Shown: positions 49,817-57,618 of the stretch, one piece after another
How positions within the stretch are numbered: the stretch's first letter is position 1
Layout: each line of letters starts with the position of its first letter
NCBI GenBank assembly: GCA_947383835.1
Contig: CANDEV010000014.1
Span: forward strand, 1 to 59,568
Reading direction: 5' to 3'
Length of the DNA: 59,568 bases
From: an uncultured Clostridia bacterium
GTDB lineage: Bacteria > Bacillota > Clostridia > Oscillospirales > Ruminococcaceae
Notes under the pieces: model-generated
The model's input: the letters and a program-made list of their open reading frames with translations, nothing else
What the model was told of the DNA's origin: nothing
Databases searched by the model: none
Program-made: the position numbers and the translations under genes

Positions 49817-50040
49817 TCAAGAAGCGCCTGACGGTTTCGCATTGGTATTGTCCTGCTCCCTTTTCTTCTTGGAAAAATCCAGAGCGTTTGCTATGATATT
49901 GGAAGTTCTTGCTTGTGCATCTTGGAACTCATGTGTGTAGATTCCCAAAGTTGTCCCCGAATTTGTGTGTCCCAAATCGGCGGATACTGTTGCCACGTCA
50001 ACTCCCGATTGGATCAAAATGGAAGCATGGGCGTGTCCAA
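49817..50040 (-). pseudogene. C-terminal remnant of a second tRNA-Leu integrase
   Basis: The minus-strand frame gives HAHASILIQSGVDVATVSADL, then GHTNSGTTLGIYTHEFQDAQ, the end of a tyrosine recombinase (HxxR partly lost, His and Tyr kept). The normal preceding RH of the HxxRH box is replaced by FG, so homology stops at about 50036-50040, where sequence of the serine-recombinase element begins. It is related to but distinct from the intact integrase at 43826 (shared HEFxDAQA end). Confidence 0.8.
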
Positions 50041-50057
50041 ACGCAATGAAAACACGT

Positions 50058-51677
50058 TTAATAGATAACCTCGCAGATATCGACAAAAACGTCAAGTTGG
50101 TGACCTCTGTTGTATCTGTGTAAATGGTAAATCATTCTAAATCCGAACGGCACACACGTTAAATAAAAATCAGTAATGCCTTCTTCGTGAACGATAACCT
50201 TTTTCAGAAGTTCACCATAAATCTTGGTGCTGTCAGTATCCATTTCGGAGGTCAAGTTCACTTGCTTAATGTAATTCCTTATTCCGTCAATTTGTTTCTG
50301 ATGTGCAGACGAAACGTCCTGACTTGCCGCAATCTTCTCTGTCAGACGAGCAATCTCATTATCGTAAAACTCCGTCTGTTTTTTCAAATCGTCTTTGGAA
50401 ATCAACTCGTCCAGCATAAGGTCAATAGCTTTTCTCTTTTTGCGACTGAGATTTTCAATCTCCGCTTTCAAAGGTTCAATATTTACGGACGGTTCATTTT
50501 TCTGTATAATTTGAATTTCCGAAAGAAGCTGTTCAACAATTTCGGAACGCGAAACCTGAATTCGCTCCAAAATATATTTTATACAAAAAGCAAGAACATT
50601 TTCGTTAATACCTTTACTGTCACAGCCAACCTCCGCACCATTGGTATCAACTCTCGGAATCGCACCGTATTTTGCGCGATTTACACATCTTAATGTGCGT
50701 TTTTCTTTGTGCTTGTTTCCCGAAATACCGTAAGCCCAACCGCATTTTCCACAGTAAACCTTACTGCTGTACCAATAATGTTGGGAATATTTTCTCCCCT
50801 CACGCGCCATTTGTCCACGTTCGTAGAGCAGCGTTTGTACCTTGTCGAAAACTTCTCTCGATACAATCGGTTCGTGGTGGTCGGTAATTGTAATAAGCGG
50901 AGCGTCTGGATTATCGCCGTTATTCTGCACAACTTTTTTCGTGAGAAAATCGGTAGAATAGTGTTTCCATTGAGTAAGATCGCCAACGTATTTGTCATTT
51001 TTGAGTAAACGACAAACGCCGTCCTCACGCCACATTTTTCCGTTGATAGAAATTGCACCCATAGCGTTAAGCTCATTTGCGATTGAATGGCAGCCCTTAC
51101 CGTCATACAAATACATATGGAAAATCTTTTTTACGATTTCCGCTTCCTCGGGAACGACATACAGTTGTCCCTTTTTGATTTCAAAACCGTACATACGACT
51201 TTTCCCATAGACCCAGCCATTTTCCATATTACGGCGTGTACTCCACTTTACTCTCTCAGAAATTTTTCGGCTTTCCTCTTGGGCTATTGAAGCCATAATC
51301 GTCAAACGGAGTTCGCCGTCCTTGTCACGAGTATCAATGCCATCATTCATAAAGATAACGCCGATACCGAGAGCAGAAAGTTTTCTTGTAAAGCAAAGCG
51401 TATCAACAGTATTTCTTGCAAATCGTGAAACCTCTTTTGTGAGAATTAAATTTATTTTTCCAATTTCACAATCGGAAATCATTCGATTAAATCCGTCGCG
51501 TTTTTTAACGGAAGTTCCGGTTATACCTTCGTCATAATAAACCTCGATAAGTTCATAATTTTCGTGATTACTTATGTACTCGGTGAAATACCTAATTTGC
51601 GCCGAAAGCGAATGAAGCTGGTCGGTCATATCCGTAGAAACTCTTGCGTAAGCCGCAACCTTTATTTTATTATTCAT
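50058..51677 (-). CDS. Large serine recombinase (539 aa)
   Basis: A TnpX/TndX-like site-specific recombinase. The resolvase domain includes KVAAYARVSTDMTDQLHSL with catalytic Ser at about residue 14, then LTKEVSRFARNTVDTL and AQEESRKISERVKWSTRRNM. A recombinase domain, a zinc ribbon (VYCGKCGWAYG ... LRCVNRAKYG) and a coiled-coil segment (IEPLKAEIENLSRKKRKAID) follow. The start ATG 51677 follows AAGGAGGA. Its 3' end abuts the broken integrase, as expected at the end of an element that inserted there. It probably moves the van-carrying DNA to its right. Confidence 0.95.
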   Translation of the reverse strand: MNNKIKVAAYARVSTDMTDQLHSLSAQIRYFTEYISNHENYELIEVYYDEGITGTSVKKRDGFNRMISDCEIGKINLILTKEVSRFARNTVDTLCFTRKLSALGIGVIFMNDGIDTRDKDGELRLTIMASIAQEESRKISERVKWSTRRNMENGWVYGKSRMYGFEIKKGQLYVVPEEAEIVKKIFHMYLYDGKGCHSIANELNAMGAISINGKMWREDGVCRLLKNDKYVGDLTQWKHYSTDFLTKKVVQNNGDNPDAPLITITDHHEPIVSREVFDKVQTLLYERGQMAREGRKYSQHYWYSSKVYCGKCGWAYGISGNKHKEKRTLRCVNRAKYGAIPRVDTNGAEVGCDSKGINENVLAFCIKYILERIQVSRSEIVEQLLSEIQIIQKNEPSVNIEPLKAEIENLSRKKRKAIDLMLDELISKDDLKKQTEFYDNEIARLTEKIAASQDVSSAHQKQIDGIRNYIKQVNLTSEMDTDSTKIYGELLKKVIVHEEGITDFYLTCVPFGFRMIYHLHRYNRGHQLDVFVDICEVIY

Positions 51678-51713
51678 AGTCCTCCTTCCCCCGTTAGTCG
51701 GGGATAAAATATC

Positions 51714-51806
51714 CCCCTGCATATATTATTTTACACTTTACCACGCAAAATTGCAAGTGGCAATATGTACAAACTTATTGCTGAAAATCAGTTATATATG
51801 CAGGGG
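51714..51806. repeat. 13-bp perfect inverted repeat upstream of the serine recombinase
   Basis: CCCCTGCATATAT (51714-51726) and ATATATGCAGGGG (51794-51806) are 67 bp apart, between the recombinase and the next small gene. It could be an operator or a second recombinase binding site. Confidence 0.6.
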
Positions 51807-51814
51807 TAAATTTT

Positions 51815-52006
51815 TTATGCCGCAGAATTAACAGACTTGTCCTGCATAGCAATCAACTGTTCAAGCTGTTCTGCCGTGATAAGCCCTTGCTTGTAAAATT
51901 CCTTGTAGTATCCAATTTCCATAGCTTTTATAAATTCATTTTTGCACTCGTCGGGTATTTTGATAATGTCCTTTTTACTTGTCAAATTCATATTTTTTCT
52001 GTTCAA
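51815..52006 (-). CDS. Small protein of the serine-recombinase element (63 aa)
   Basis: A short acidic-basic protein with LTSKKDIIKIPDECKNEFIK followed by AMEIGYYKEFYKQGLITAEQ and LEQLIAMQ. Related small proteins regularly precede large serine recombinases in clostridial elements; function unknown. The start is taken as TTG 52006, with GGGAGGCG 4 bp upstream; the internal ATG 51991 has no site. Confidence 0.65.
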   Translation of the reverse strand: MNRKNMNLTSKKDIIKIPDECKNEFIKAMEIGYYKEFYKQGLITAEQLEQLIAMQDKSVNSAA

Positions 52007-52022
52007 TAAACGCCTCCCTGCA

Positions 52023-52412
52023 TTATGCATTTTCAATTTTTACATTATCGCTTTCAGTAATCTTTTCATTAGAATTTGTATTCTCGGAAATCACGACAGG
52101 TGGGTTGTTCCGCAAAAAACGTTTCTCCTTTTCTGCTATAACAAATTCCTGAACCTCGTCAATAGCAAAAAGAAAATCCAGCATTTCCTTAAATTTTTCT
52201 TGCGAAATATCATCTCCAAAATATTTGTAAACAAGACCTCCAATCCCACATAAATTGTGAGTACGCTTTTTCCTTTCCTCCTCAGCAATTAAGTTTTGAA
52301 CCTTTTTACGCCTTTCCTCCAGCTTTTTCAATTCATCTTCCGCCGATTTAGCACGCTCATTAAGACGTGCAAGTCTCTCTTTCATTTCACCTACATCATT
52401 TTTCTTTGGCAT
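52023..52412 (-). CDS. DUF3847/TraD-like coiled-coil mobilization accessory (129 aa)
   Basis: A strongly charged coiled coil (MKERLARLNERAKSAEDELK followed by KLEERRKKVQNLIAEEERKK) precedes RTHNLCGIGGLVYKYFGDD and a C-terminal helical segment. The R-T-H-x-L-C-x-x-G-G block is typical of small relaxosome/mobilization accessory proteins next to oriT in clostridial elements. ATG 52412 follows AAGGACTGG. It is close to the oriT-like inverted repeats at 52477-52618. No relaxase gene is visible in the window for this element. Confidence 0.65.
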   Translation of the reverse strand: MPKKNDVGEMKERLARLNERAKSAEDELKKLEERRKKVQNLIAEEERKKRTHNLCGIGGLVYKYFGDDISQEKFKEMLDFLFAIDEVQEFVIAEKEKRFLRNNPPVVISENTNSNEKITESDNVKIENA

Positions 52413-52476
52413 AAACACCAGTCCTTTCTTTTTCTATTTCAAGCTCATAAGAGCATGCTGCCTTACGGATAACGGA

Positions 52477-52640
52477 ATATTCGGGCGGCGTGACTAACCT
52501 CGTTCTCGTTGCACAACTTGCCAAATCGTTACGAGTAACTTTATTCTATCGTGTGCAGAGCCGCCCAAATATCCCGTAGGGCGCACTTATACAAACTCTT
52601 GGGAGTTTGTTTGTGCGCAAGGGGAGGTTTCCCCTTGACC
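52477..52640. other. Candidate oriT region
   Basis: A near-perfect inverted repeat ATATTCGGGCGGC (52477-52489) / GCCGCCCAAATAT (52560-52572) is followed by a hairpin GCGCAC...ACAAACTC / GAGTTTGT..GTGCGC (52581-52618) and GGGGAGGTTTCCCC. This non-coding ~390-bp stretch between a mobilization-type gene and a sigma-like gene has the structure of an origin of transfer. Confidence 0.55.
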
Positions 52641-52804
52641 CCTCTAATTCTTTGCATATGCAAAGGACGATTTCACGCGCAGCGTGTTATTGTCCCCCAT
52701 AATAATATAGGAAAATACACTACGCTTTTTTCAATGTTATTTTAAATTTTTCTATAAAAAAATTCCCCCGCTTCAATTTACAAAGCGGGAGAAAAAAATA
52801 AAAA

Positions 52805-53230
52805 CTACTTAACTTTATTCAGTTTTTCACGGACATTTTTTATCCGCTCATAAACAGAAGTTTTGGAAATATGTAAAATTTCCGAAATGTCCTTTACAGA
52901 GTAACCACGCACTCGCATAAGAAGTATCTGCAAAGTCCTTTCGCTTGTCTTTTTCAGAATTTTGTACATTGCAGGATTTTCTACCTCGTCCAAAAGCTGC
53001 TCTATGGTTGTGACCTCTTGCTGACTTTCGTCCGCAACAATTACCTCGTAGAAGTCGCCAACATCGTATAATCTTTTGTAAAATCTATCATCGGAATTGT
53101 ACGCTATTCTGTCAAAGTCGTGAATTTCTGCAATGAAATCCTCATTTGCACCGAGAGCACGAAATTCCTTTTCCTCTGCTTCTTTTTTTCTGCGCCATAC
53201 CCAATATGCTTTTAAACTGTTGTACGCCAT
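52805..53230 (-). CDS. Sigma-70 region 4-like protein (141 aa)
   Basis: The C-terminal part has a sigma-region-4/LuxR-type HTH: ERTLQILLMRVRGYSVKDIS followed by EILHISKTSVYERIKNVREK. The N-terminal ~80 residues have no region 2. Such sigma-like ORFs are common in Tn1549/Tn916-type elements, where they regulate transfer or recombinase genes. The start ATG 53230 (MAYNSLKAYW) follows GGAGGAATT. That site overlaps a perfect hairpin (53240-53278), so translation may be controlled. Confidence 0.8.
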   Translation of the reverse strand: MAYNSLKAYWVWRRKKEAEEKEFRALGANEDFIAEIHDFDRIAYNSDDRFYKRLYDVGDFYEVIVADESQQEVTTIEQLLDEVENPAMYKILKKTSERTLQILLMRVRGYSVKDISEILHISKTSVYERIKNVREKLNKVK

Positions 53231-53239
53231 TTTAAATTC

Positions 53240-53278
53240 CTCCAAATTATTTTTTAGTCTTGAAAAAATAATTTGGAG
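53240..53278 (-). promoter_or_regulatory. Hairpin covering the ribosome binding site of the sigma-like gene
   Basis: CTCCAAATTATTTTTT (53240-53255) and AAAAAATAATTTGGAG (53263-53278) form a perfect 16-bp stem with a 7-base loop. On the minus-strand mRNA the second arm contains the GGAG of the ribosome binding site. Confidence 0.7.
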
Positions 53279-53448
53279 AGGTGGCGATCGGCAACCAGTA
53301 AAAAGAAAAATCGCAAACGCAGAATAGCATTCACGACTTATATAAATATATTGTTGAAATATGTCGATTGAATTTGCGGACGAGTTCCTTATGTCAGCAT
53401 TGATTTTTTTAATGAATTACCAATTATATAAAAATATTTCAGCAACGA

Positions 53449-53487
53449 AAAATCCTCCAAACTTCAAAAACGAAGTCGGAGGATTTT
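53449..53487. terminator. Terminator of the van operon
   Basis: AAAATCCTCC (53449-53458) pairs with GGAGGATTTT (53478-53487), extended inward by ACTTC/GAAGT, with T runs on both strands. It lies ~75 bp after vanT. Confidence 0.85.
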
Positions 53488-53560
53488 ATTGCATAGGAAT
53501 TTTGTCCGCCAAACTATTCGTTTTTTATTTAGCAGACTACAAATTTAATATTTTGAGATT

Positions 53561-55681
53561 TTAAACTGTTATATAGGGAAGCCTTTCACCCATTCTGCAA
53601 AGCAATTCGTTAGCTATGCTCTCTGAATTTTCCGCAACACTTGCCGCAGGCAATTCAGCACAAATAAGCTCCGCTGTATCGCCTATGACAATATCATCAA
53701 AATCGGTTACGTCAACAGTAAGGCAATCCATACAAATTCGTCCAATAATCGAAACTTTATATCCTTTAATAATAACGTAGCCTTTGCCACAAGATAAATT
53801 CCGAGGAAATCCATCTCCATATCCAATTGGCAAAACAGCAATCCTGCTATCACGTTCTGCTGTAAATTTCCTGCCGTATCCCACAGTGTCACCTTTATTT
53901 ATTTGACGTATAAGTATAACCTTTGATTTTAAGGTAAGCACGGGACATAAATCAAGCTTTAACACTGTTTCACTGGGTAGACTTCGTGCGCCATATAACA
54001 CAATGCCTAACCTAACATAATTACAATAAATTTCAGGGTAATTCAAAAGTCCATAACTGCTTTGAATATGTAGCTTTGGTATGATTATTTTGTCGCTTTT
54101 CAGTTCATTAATAACATTCTGAAAGTTGACTATCTGCATTTCTGTAAACTGCATATCATCTGGTTCTAAACTATCAGAACAGCATAAGTGAGTGTAAATC
54201 CCACGCACATTTATATTTTTCATTTCAAAAATCATTTTGATTTCCGCTATATTTTTATGGGAAATTCCAAGCCTGTGCATACCCGTATCAATTTTTATAT
54301 GAGTGTTTAAAGGAATATCCTGCTCATTCAAGGCGCAAGAATATTCAAAATCAATCAGCGTCTGTGTAAGGTTGTATTTTTTTAATTCTTTAGCTCGTCC
54401 TATATCTGTATACCCAAGAATTAATATATCACCGCTAATACCGTATTTACGCAGTTTTATGCCTTCGTCAATGGTTGCAACAGCAAAAGCGTCAATTCCA
54501 ATTTTATTTAAATGGACAGCAATTTCATATGCCCCGTGTCCATAAGCGTTTGCTTTTACCACAGCCATAATTTTACTTTTAGTATACATTGCTTTACTCA
54601 GAACGCTCACATTATGCTCTAAATTCTGCAAATTGATTTCAATATATGCTCTGTCGGTTTTACATAATGTTTTTTTGTTGTTTAGTCTAACCCTTTCCCA
54701 TAAAAATGTCAAAACAAACGCAAATATTGTTGACACGACGCATACCGAAATATAATGAATAATACTGTTTTCTACAAATAGTTTTTGTAAATTAAAAAGC
54801 TTTGAAAATAATCTTACTGTAACGATCATCATTGGATGAATTATGTAAATCATAAGTGAGGAAGTACGCAGGAATTTAATTTGTTTTCCCTTAAAATACA
54901 AAAGAAAATTAAATAAATAAAATGTTACTGGAAGCAGAAAAATATACATACTGTCATGCCGTTGCAAGTCTAAGTTATGCAAGACCATAGCTTCTGAAAA
55001 CATTAAAATGAATGATATTAAAAAACCACAAGCGCATTTACACAGTGAAATAATTTTATGGTCATCTGCAAGAAATCCGCCTATAACAAAAAATATCGGA
55101 GCAAAGAAAAAACCGTTTCTTGTATAGTCCGATACTTGAAAAATCAAGTCATAAAATCCATTTAATATCGGAATATTTTCTGAAATTCCATAATAACTGT
55201 CGCCAAACATTCCTATAAGATAAAGAAAAGTTCCAACCACAAAAGCTGTTTTATAGGTTGTTTTCTTAACCAGAACCCAAGCAATAGCCGCTCCGATAAT
55301 TGACGCAGGAAGATACCATAAATGATACAATGTTCCGTCAAAAATTATATCTTTAATAATATTCGGCAGAAGACTTTCCATATCAAAATAATTATTGTAA
55401 ATATTGATTGGCAGATAAATTACAATTGCGGCAGAGTAAATCAATGCTGTTTTTTTGATAAATTTAAATAATTTATCGGCATTGCGAGAATATCTTGTAA
55501 TCAGAAAATATCCCGATGTAACAAAGAAAAACGGAACTGCAATCCTTGCAAAAATTCTTGTAAGAATAAAATCTGCCGTTTCATTTATTGAAGAAAGCGG
55601 CGAAGTGTGAATTGCAATAACCAACAAAGCCGCAATCAGTCTAAATATGTCAATCCCTGTGTATGACTTATTTGGGTTCAT
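53561..55681 (-). CDS. vanT: VanT-type membrane-bound serine racemase (706 aa)
   Basis: The N-terminal ~340 residues form an acyltransferase-3-like membrane domain with about ten segments (IDIFRLIAALLVIAIHTSPL, then VPFFFVTSGYFLITRYSRNA). The C-terminal ~360 residues are an alanine/serine racemase: PLP-Lys in KIMAVVKANAYGHGAYEIA, IDTGMHRLGI, and the catalytic Tyr region in VGYGRKFTAERDSRIAVLPI with GYGDGFPR. It would supply D-Ser for the resistance ligase. The start follows GGAGGTC and lies 1 bp past the vanXY stop. Confidence 0.95.
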   Translation of the reverse strand: MNPNKSYTGIDIFRLIAALLVIAIHTSPLSSINETADFILTRIFARIAVPFFFVTSGYFLITRYSRNADKLFKFIKKTALIYSAAIVIYLPINIYNNYFDMESLLPNIIKDIIFDGTLYHLWYLPASIIGAAIAWVLVKKTTYKTAFVVGTFLYLIGMFGDSYYGISENIPILNGFYDLIFQVSDYTRNGFFFAPIFFVIGGFLADDHKIISLCKCACGFLISFILMFSEAMVLHNLDLQRHDSMYIFLLPVTFYLFNFLLYFKGKQIKFLRTSSLMIYIIHPMMIVTVRLFSKLFNLQKLFVENSIIHYISVCVVSTIFAFVLTFLWERVRLNNKKTLCKTDRAYIEINLQNLEHNVSVLSKAMYTKSKIMAVVKANAYGHGAYEIAVHLNKIGIDAFAVATIDEGIKLRKYGISGDILILGYTDIGRAKELKKYNLTQTLIDFEYSCALNEQDIPLNTHIKIDTGMHRLGISHKNIAEIKMIFEMKNINVRGIYTHLCCSDSLEPDDMQFTEMQIVNFQNVINELKSDKIIIPKLHIQSSYGLLNYPEIYCNYVRLGIVLYGARSLPSETVLKLDLCPVLTLKSKVILIRQINKGDTVGYGRKFTAERDSRIAVLPIGYGDGFPRNLSCGKGYVIIKGYKVSIIGRICMDCLTVDVTDFDDIVIGDTAELICAELPAASVAENSESIANELLCRMGERLPYITV

Positions 55682-55682
55682 T

Positions 55683-56435
55683 TTAAGACCTCCAAACTGT
55701 TACGATAACCCCATCAAAATTATTGCCCGAAATTTGATAAATAGAGTTTTCGGGCAGTACAACTTCTGCTTTATCATAATCAAGTTTCATATAAAAAATT
55801 TCAATATTTTTGCCATTTCCACATTCAAAAATAAATCTGTTTTCAAAAGAAAAATTCTTGATAAATTCCATATATTCTTCAAGTGAAAAATCATTTTCTG
55901 TAATTATCTTTGAATGCGGAAACCCTACATACCTGAAATGCCACGGTTCGTGAGATATGCCCGTAATTTTCTCTTTGTTTTCTGCATATCGCTGAATAAA
56001 CCCGTAATCGGGAGCATTTTTTCTGAAATCTTCGCAAATTCCATCATACGGAAAATCGGGACAAATAAAATCAATATCGCTTTTATTTATAGCCAGATCA
56101 ATTGCAAGTCCCGTTTGATGTTCACTGCAATTCGGCAAAGCAACATATTTTTTCGTATATTCCTCACCGTTTTCTTTGAGAGAGTTTGTGTAAATGCTTT
56201 CCTGTTCTTCATATGAGCGATACCCGCTGACGGGAATAATAGCGTTTCCCGATGAAATTTTCTGTAAAACGAGCTGCAAATATTTTGCGGCATTGGCTTC
56301 CATAATAATATCGGGGAATTGCGCATCTGCTAAAATAAGCTTTGTCACAATATTATTTTTCAAAGGGTGAACTGCGTTTACAAGCAGCAAATCTCCGCGG
56401 TATATGTTCTCTTTTTTTACTATAATTTTATTCAT
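55683..56435 (-). CDS. vanXY: VanXY-type D,D-dipeptidase/D,D-carboxypeptidase (250 aa)
   Basis: A zinc peptidase of the VanY/VanX fold. The metal site is SEHQTGLAIDLA (His and Asp) with EPWHFRYVG (Glu and His); SGYRSYEEQESIY is the usual upstream segment. Lack of a signal peptide and the length of 250 aa fit cytoplasmic VanXY proteins of D-Ser-type clusters, which remove D-Ala-D-Ala dipeptide and D-Ala-ending pentapeptide precursors. The gene overlaps vanG by 8 bp. Confidence 0.95.
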   Translation of the reverse strand: MNKIIVKKENIYRGDLLLVNAVHPLKNNIVTKLILADAQFPDIIMEANAAKYLQLVLQKISSGNAIIPVSGYRSYEEQESIYTNSLKENGEEYTKKYVALPNCSEHQTGLAIDLAINKSDIDFICPDFPYDGICEDFRKNAPDYGFIQRYAENKEKITGISHEPWHFRYVGFPHSKIITENDFSLEEYMEFIKNFSFENRFIFECGNGKNIEIFYMKLDYDKAEVVLPENSIYQISGNNFDGVIVTVWRS

Positions 56436-57480
56436 TTACATACAATCCTATCAGTTTGTTCAGCATTTCGGAAAATGACAAGCCAATCCCTTTCATCATA
56501 TTTGGATAACGGCTGTGAACTGTGAGTCCAGGTATCGTATTGACCTCATTGAACACAATTTTGCCGTCATTTGTCAAGAACATATCAACTCTCGCAAATC
56601 CGCCGCAGCCCAAAATTCGGTATATTTTCAAAGCGGCTTCCTGCACCGCTTTTTCCGTTTCTGAATTTATTCTTGCGGGCATAAATATCTTTGAAGATTT
56701 CAGCGTATATTTTTCGGTGTAGTCAAAAAATCCGCTTGATAATTCAATTTCATCAATGCGTCCAACAATGGGATTTTCATTTCCCAATATAGCGCAGCCA
56801 ACCTCAAAACCGTCCACAGCTTCCTCGGCCATTACCTTTATATCGTGTTCAAATGCCAGTTTTACGGCATTTTCAAATTCATTAGCATTAAATATTTTTG
56901 ATATTCCGAATGACGAGCCCGACCGAACAGGCTTAATAAAAATAGGAAAATTCAGCGTGCCTGTAATTTCATTCAGCGCACTGTTTTTTTCAAAAATATT
57001 AAATGTTACCGATTTCGGAACATCAATTCCTTCCGATTTTATAAGCCTGTGTGCTCTGTCCTTATCCATACAAAGCGCAGATGAAAGCGTATTGCAGCCA
57101 ATAATCGGTATCCCAGCCAATTCAAATAAACCTTGCACCGTTCCGTCCTCTCCGTTTTTTCCATGAAGAATAGGAAATACCAAGTCAATAGGTCTTTTAA
57201 CGTAATTTTTACCTGTAAATTCCAAAAACCCTTTAAAAGTGCGGCTTTGAGAGAAAACTATCGGGTGCAGATTTTCATTATCATCACACCATTTACCGTC
57301 GGGAATTCTCTCATGATTTCCCGTGTAATGAAACCATTCGCCGCTTTGCGTAATTCCTATCGGAATTACCTCAAATTTCCCACCATCAATGTTTTTTAAA
57401 ACAGCGTATGCAGACTGCAATGACACTTCATATTCGGTGGAACAGCCCCCAAAAATTACTGCGATTTTCTTTCTTTCCAT
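56428..57480 (-). CDS. vanG: VanG-type D-alanine-D-serine ligase (350 aa)
   Basis: An ATP-grasp D-Ala-D-X ligase: the N-terminal IAVIFGGCSTEYEVSLQSAY, VFPILHGKNGEDGTVQGLFE, and the C-terminal CGGFARVDMFLTNDGKIVFN with EVNTIPGLT. The substrate-defining loop reads EKYTLK, resembling the EKY-type loop of D-Ser ligases more than the D-Lac type; D-Ser specificity is also implied by the vanT racemase downstream. The start ATG 57480 follows AAAGGAAG; an upstream in-frame extension has no site and runs into the promoter. It would confer low-level vancomycin resistance. Confidence 0.9.
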   Translation of the reverse strand: MERKKIAVIFGGCSTEYEVSLQSAYAVLKNIDGGKFEVIPIGITQSGEWFHYTGNHERIPDGKWCDDNENLHPIVFSQSRTFKGFLEFTGKNYVKRPIDLVFPILHGKNGEDGTVQGLFELAGIPIIGCNTLSSALCMDKDRAHRLIKSEGIDVPKSVTFNIFEKNSALNEITGTLNFPIFIKPVRSGSSFGISKIFNANEFENAVKLAFEHDIKVMAEEAVDGFEVGCAILGNENPIVGRIDEIELSSGFFDYTEKYTLKSSKIFMPARINSETEKAVQEAALKIYRILGCGGFARVDMFLTNDGKIVFNEVNTIPGLTVHSRYPNMMKGIGLSFSEMLNKLIGLYVNE

Positions 57481-57509
57481 TTGTATCTTCCTTTCCATAA
57501 ACAATAAAA

Positions 57510-57560
57510 ATAACGCTTTTGAATTCGGTAAATAAATTATACCAAAATCAAAAGCGTTAT
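57510..57560 (-). promoter_or_regulatory. vanG promoter interleaved with a vanS terminator
   Basis: The minus-strand -10 TATAAT (57536-57541) lies between the arms of a perfect 13-bp inverted repeat, ATAACGCTTTTGA (57510-57522) with TCAAAAGCGTTAT (57548-57560). Read-through RNA from vanS would form this hairpin, followed by a T-rich stretch (a terminator). RNA started at the internal promoter would contain only one arm. Confidence 0.6.
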
Positions 57561-57618
57561 TTATTTGTTTATTCACAATAAATTCAACTGTTTTTATACG
57601 GAAATTCTTACGATTTTC

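Noticed and set aside
53361..53564. 67-codon plus-strand frame after the van operon
   Set aside because: It runs through the van operon terminator hairpin and has no ribosome binding site; likely chance.
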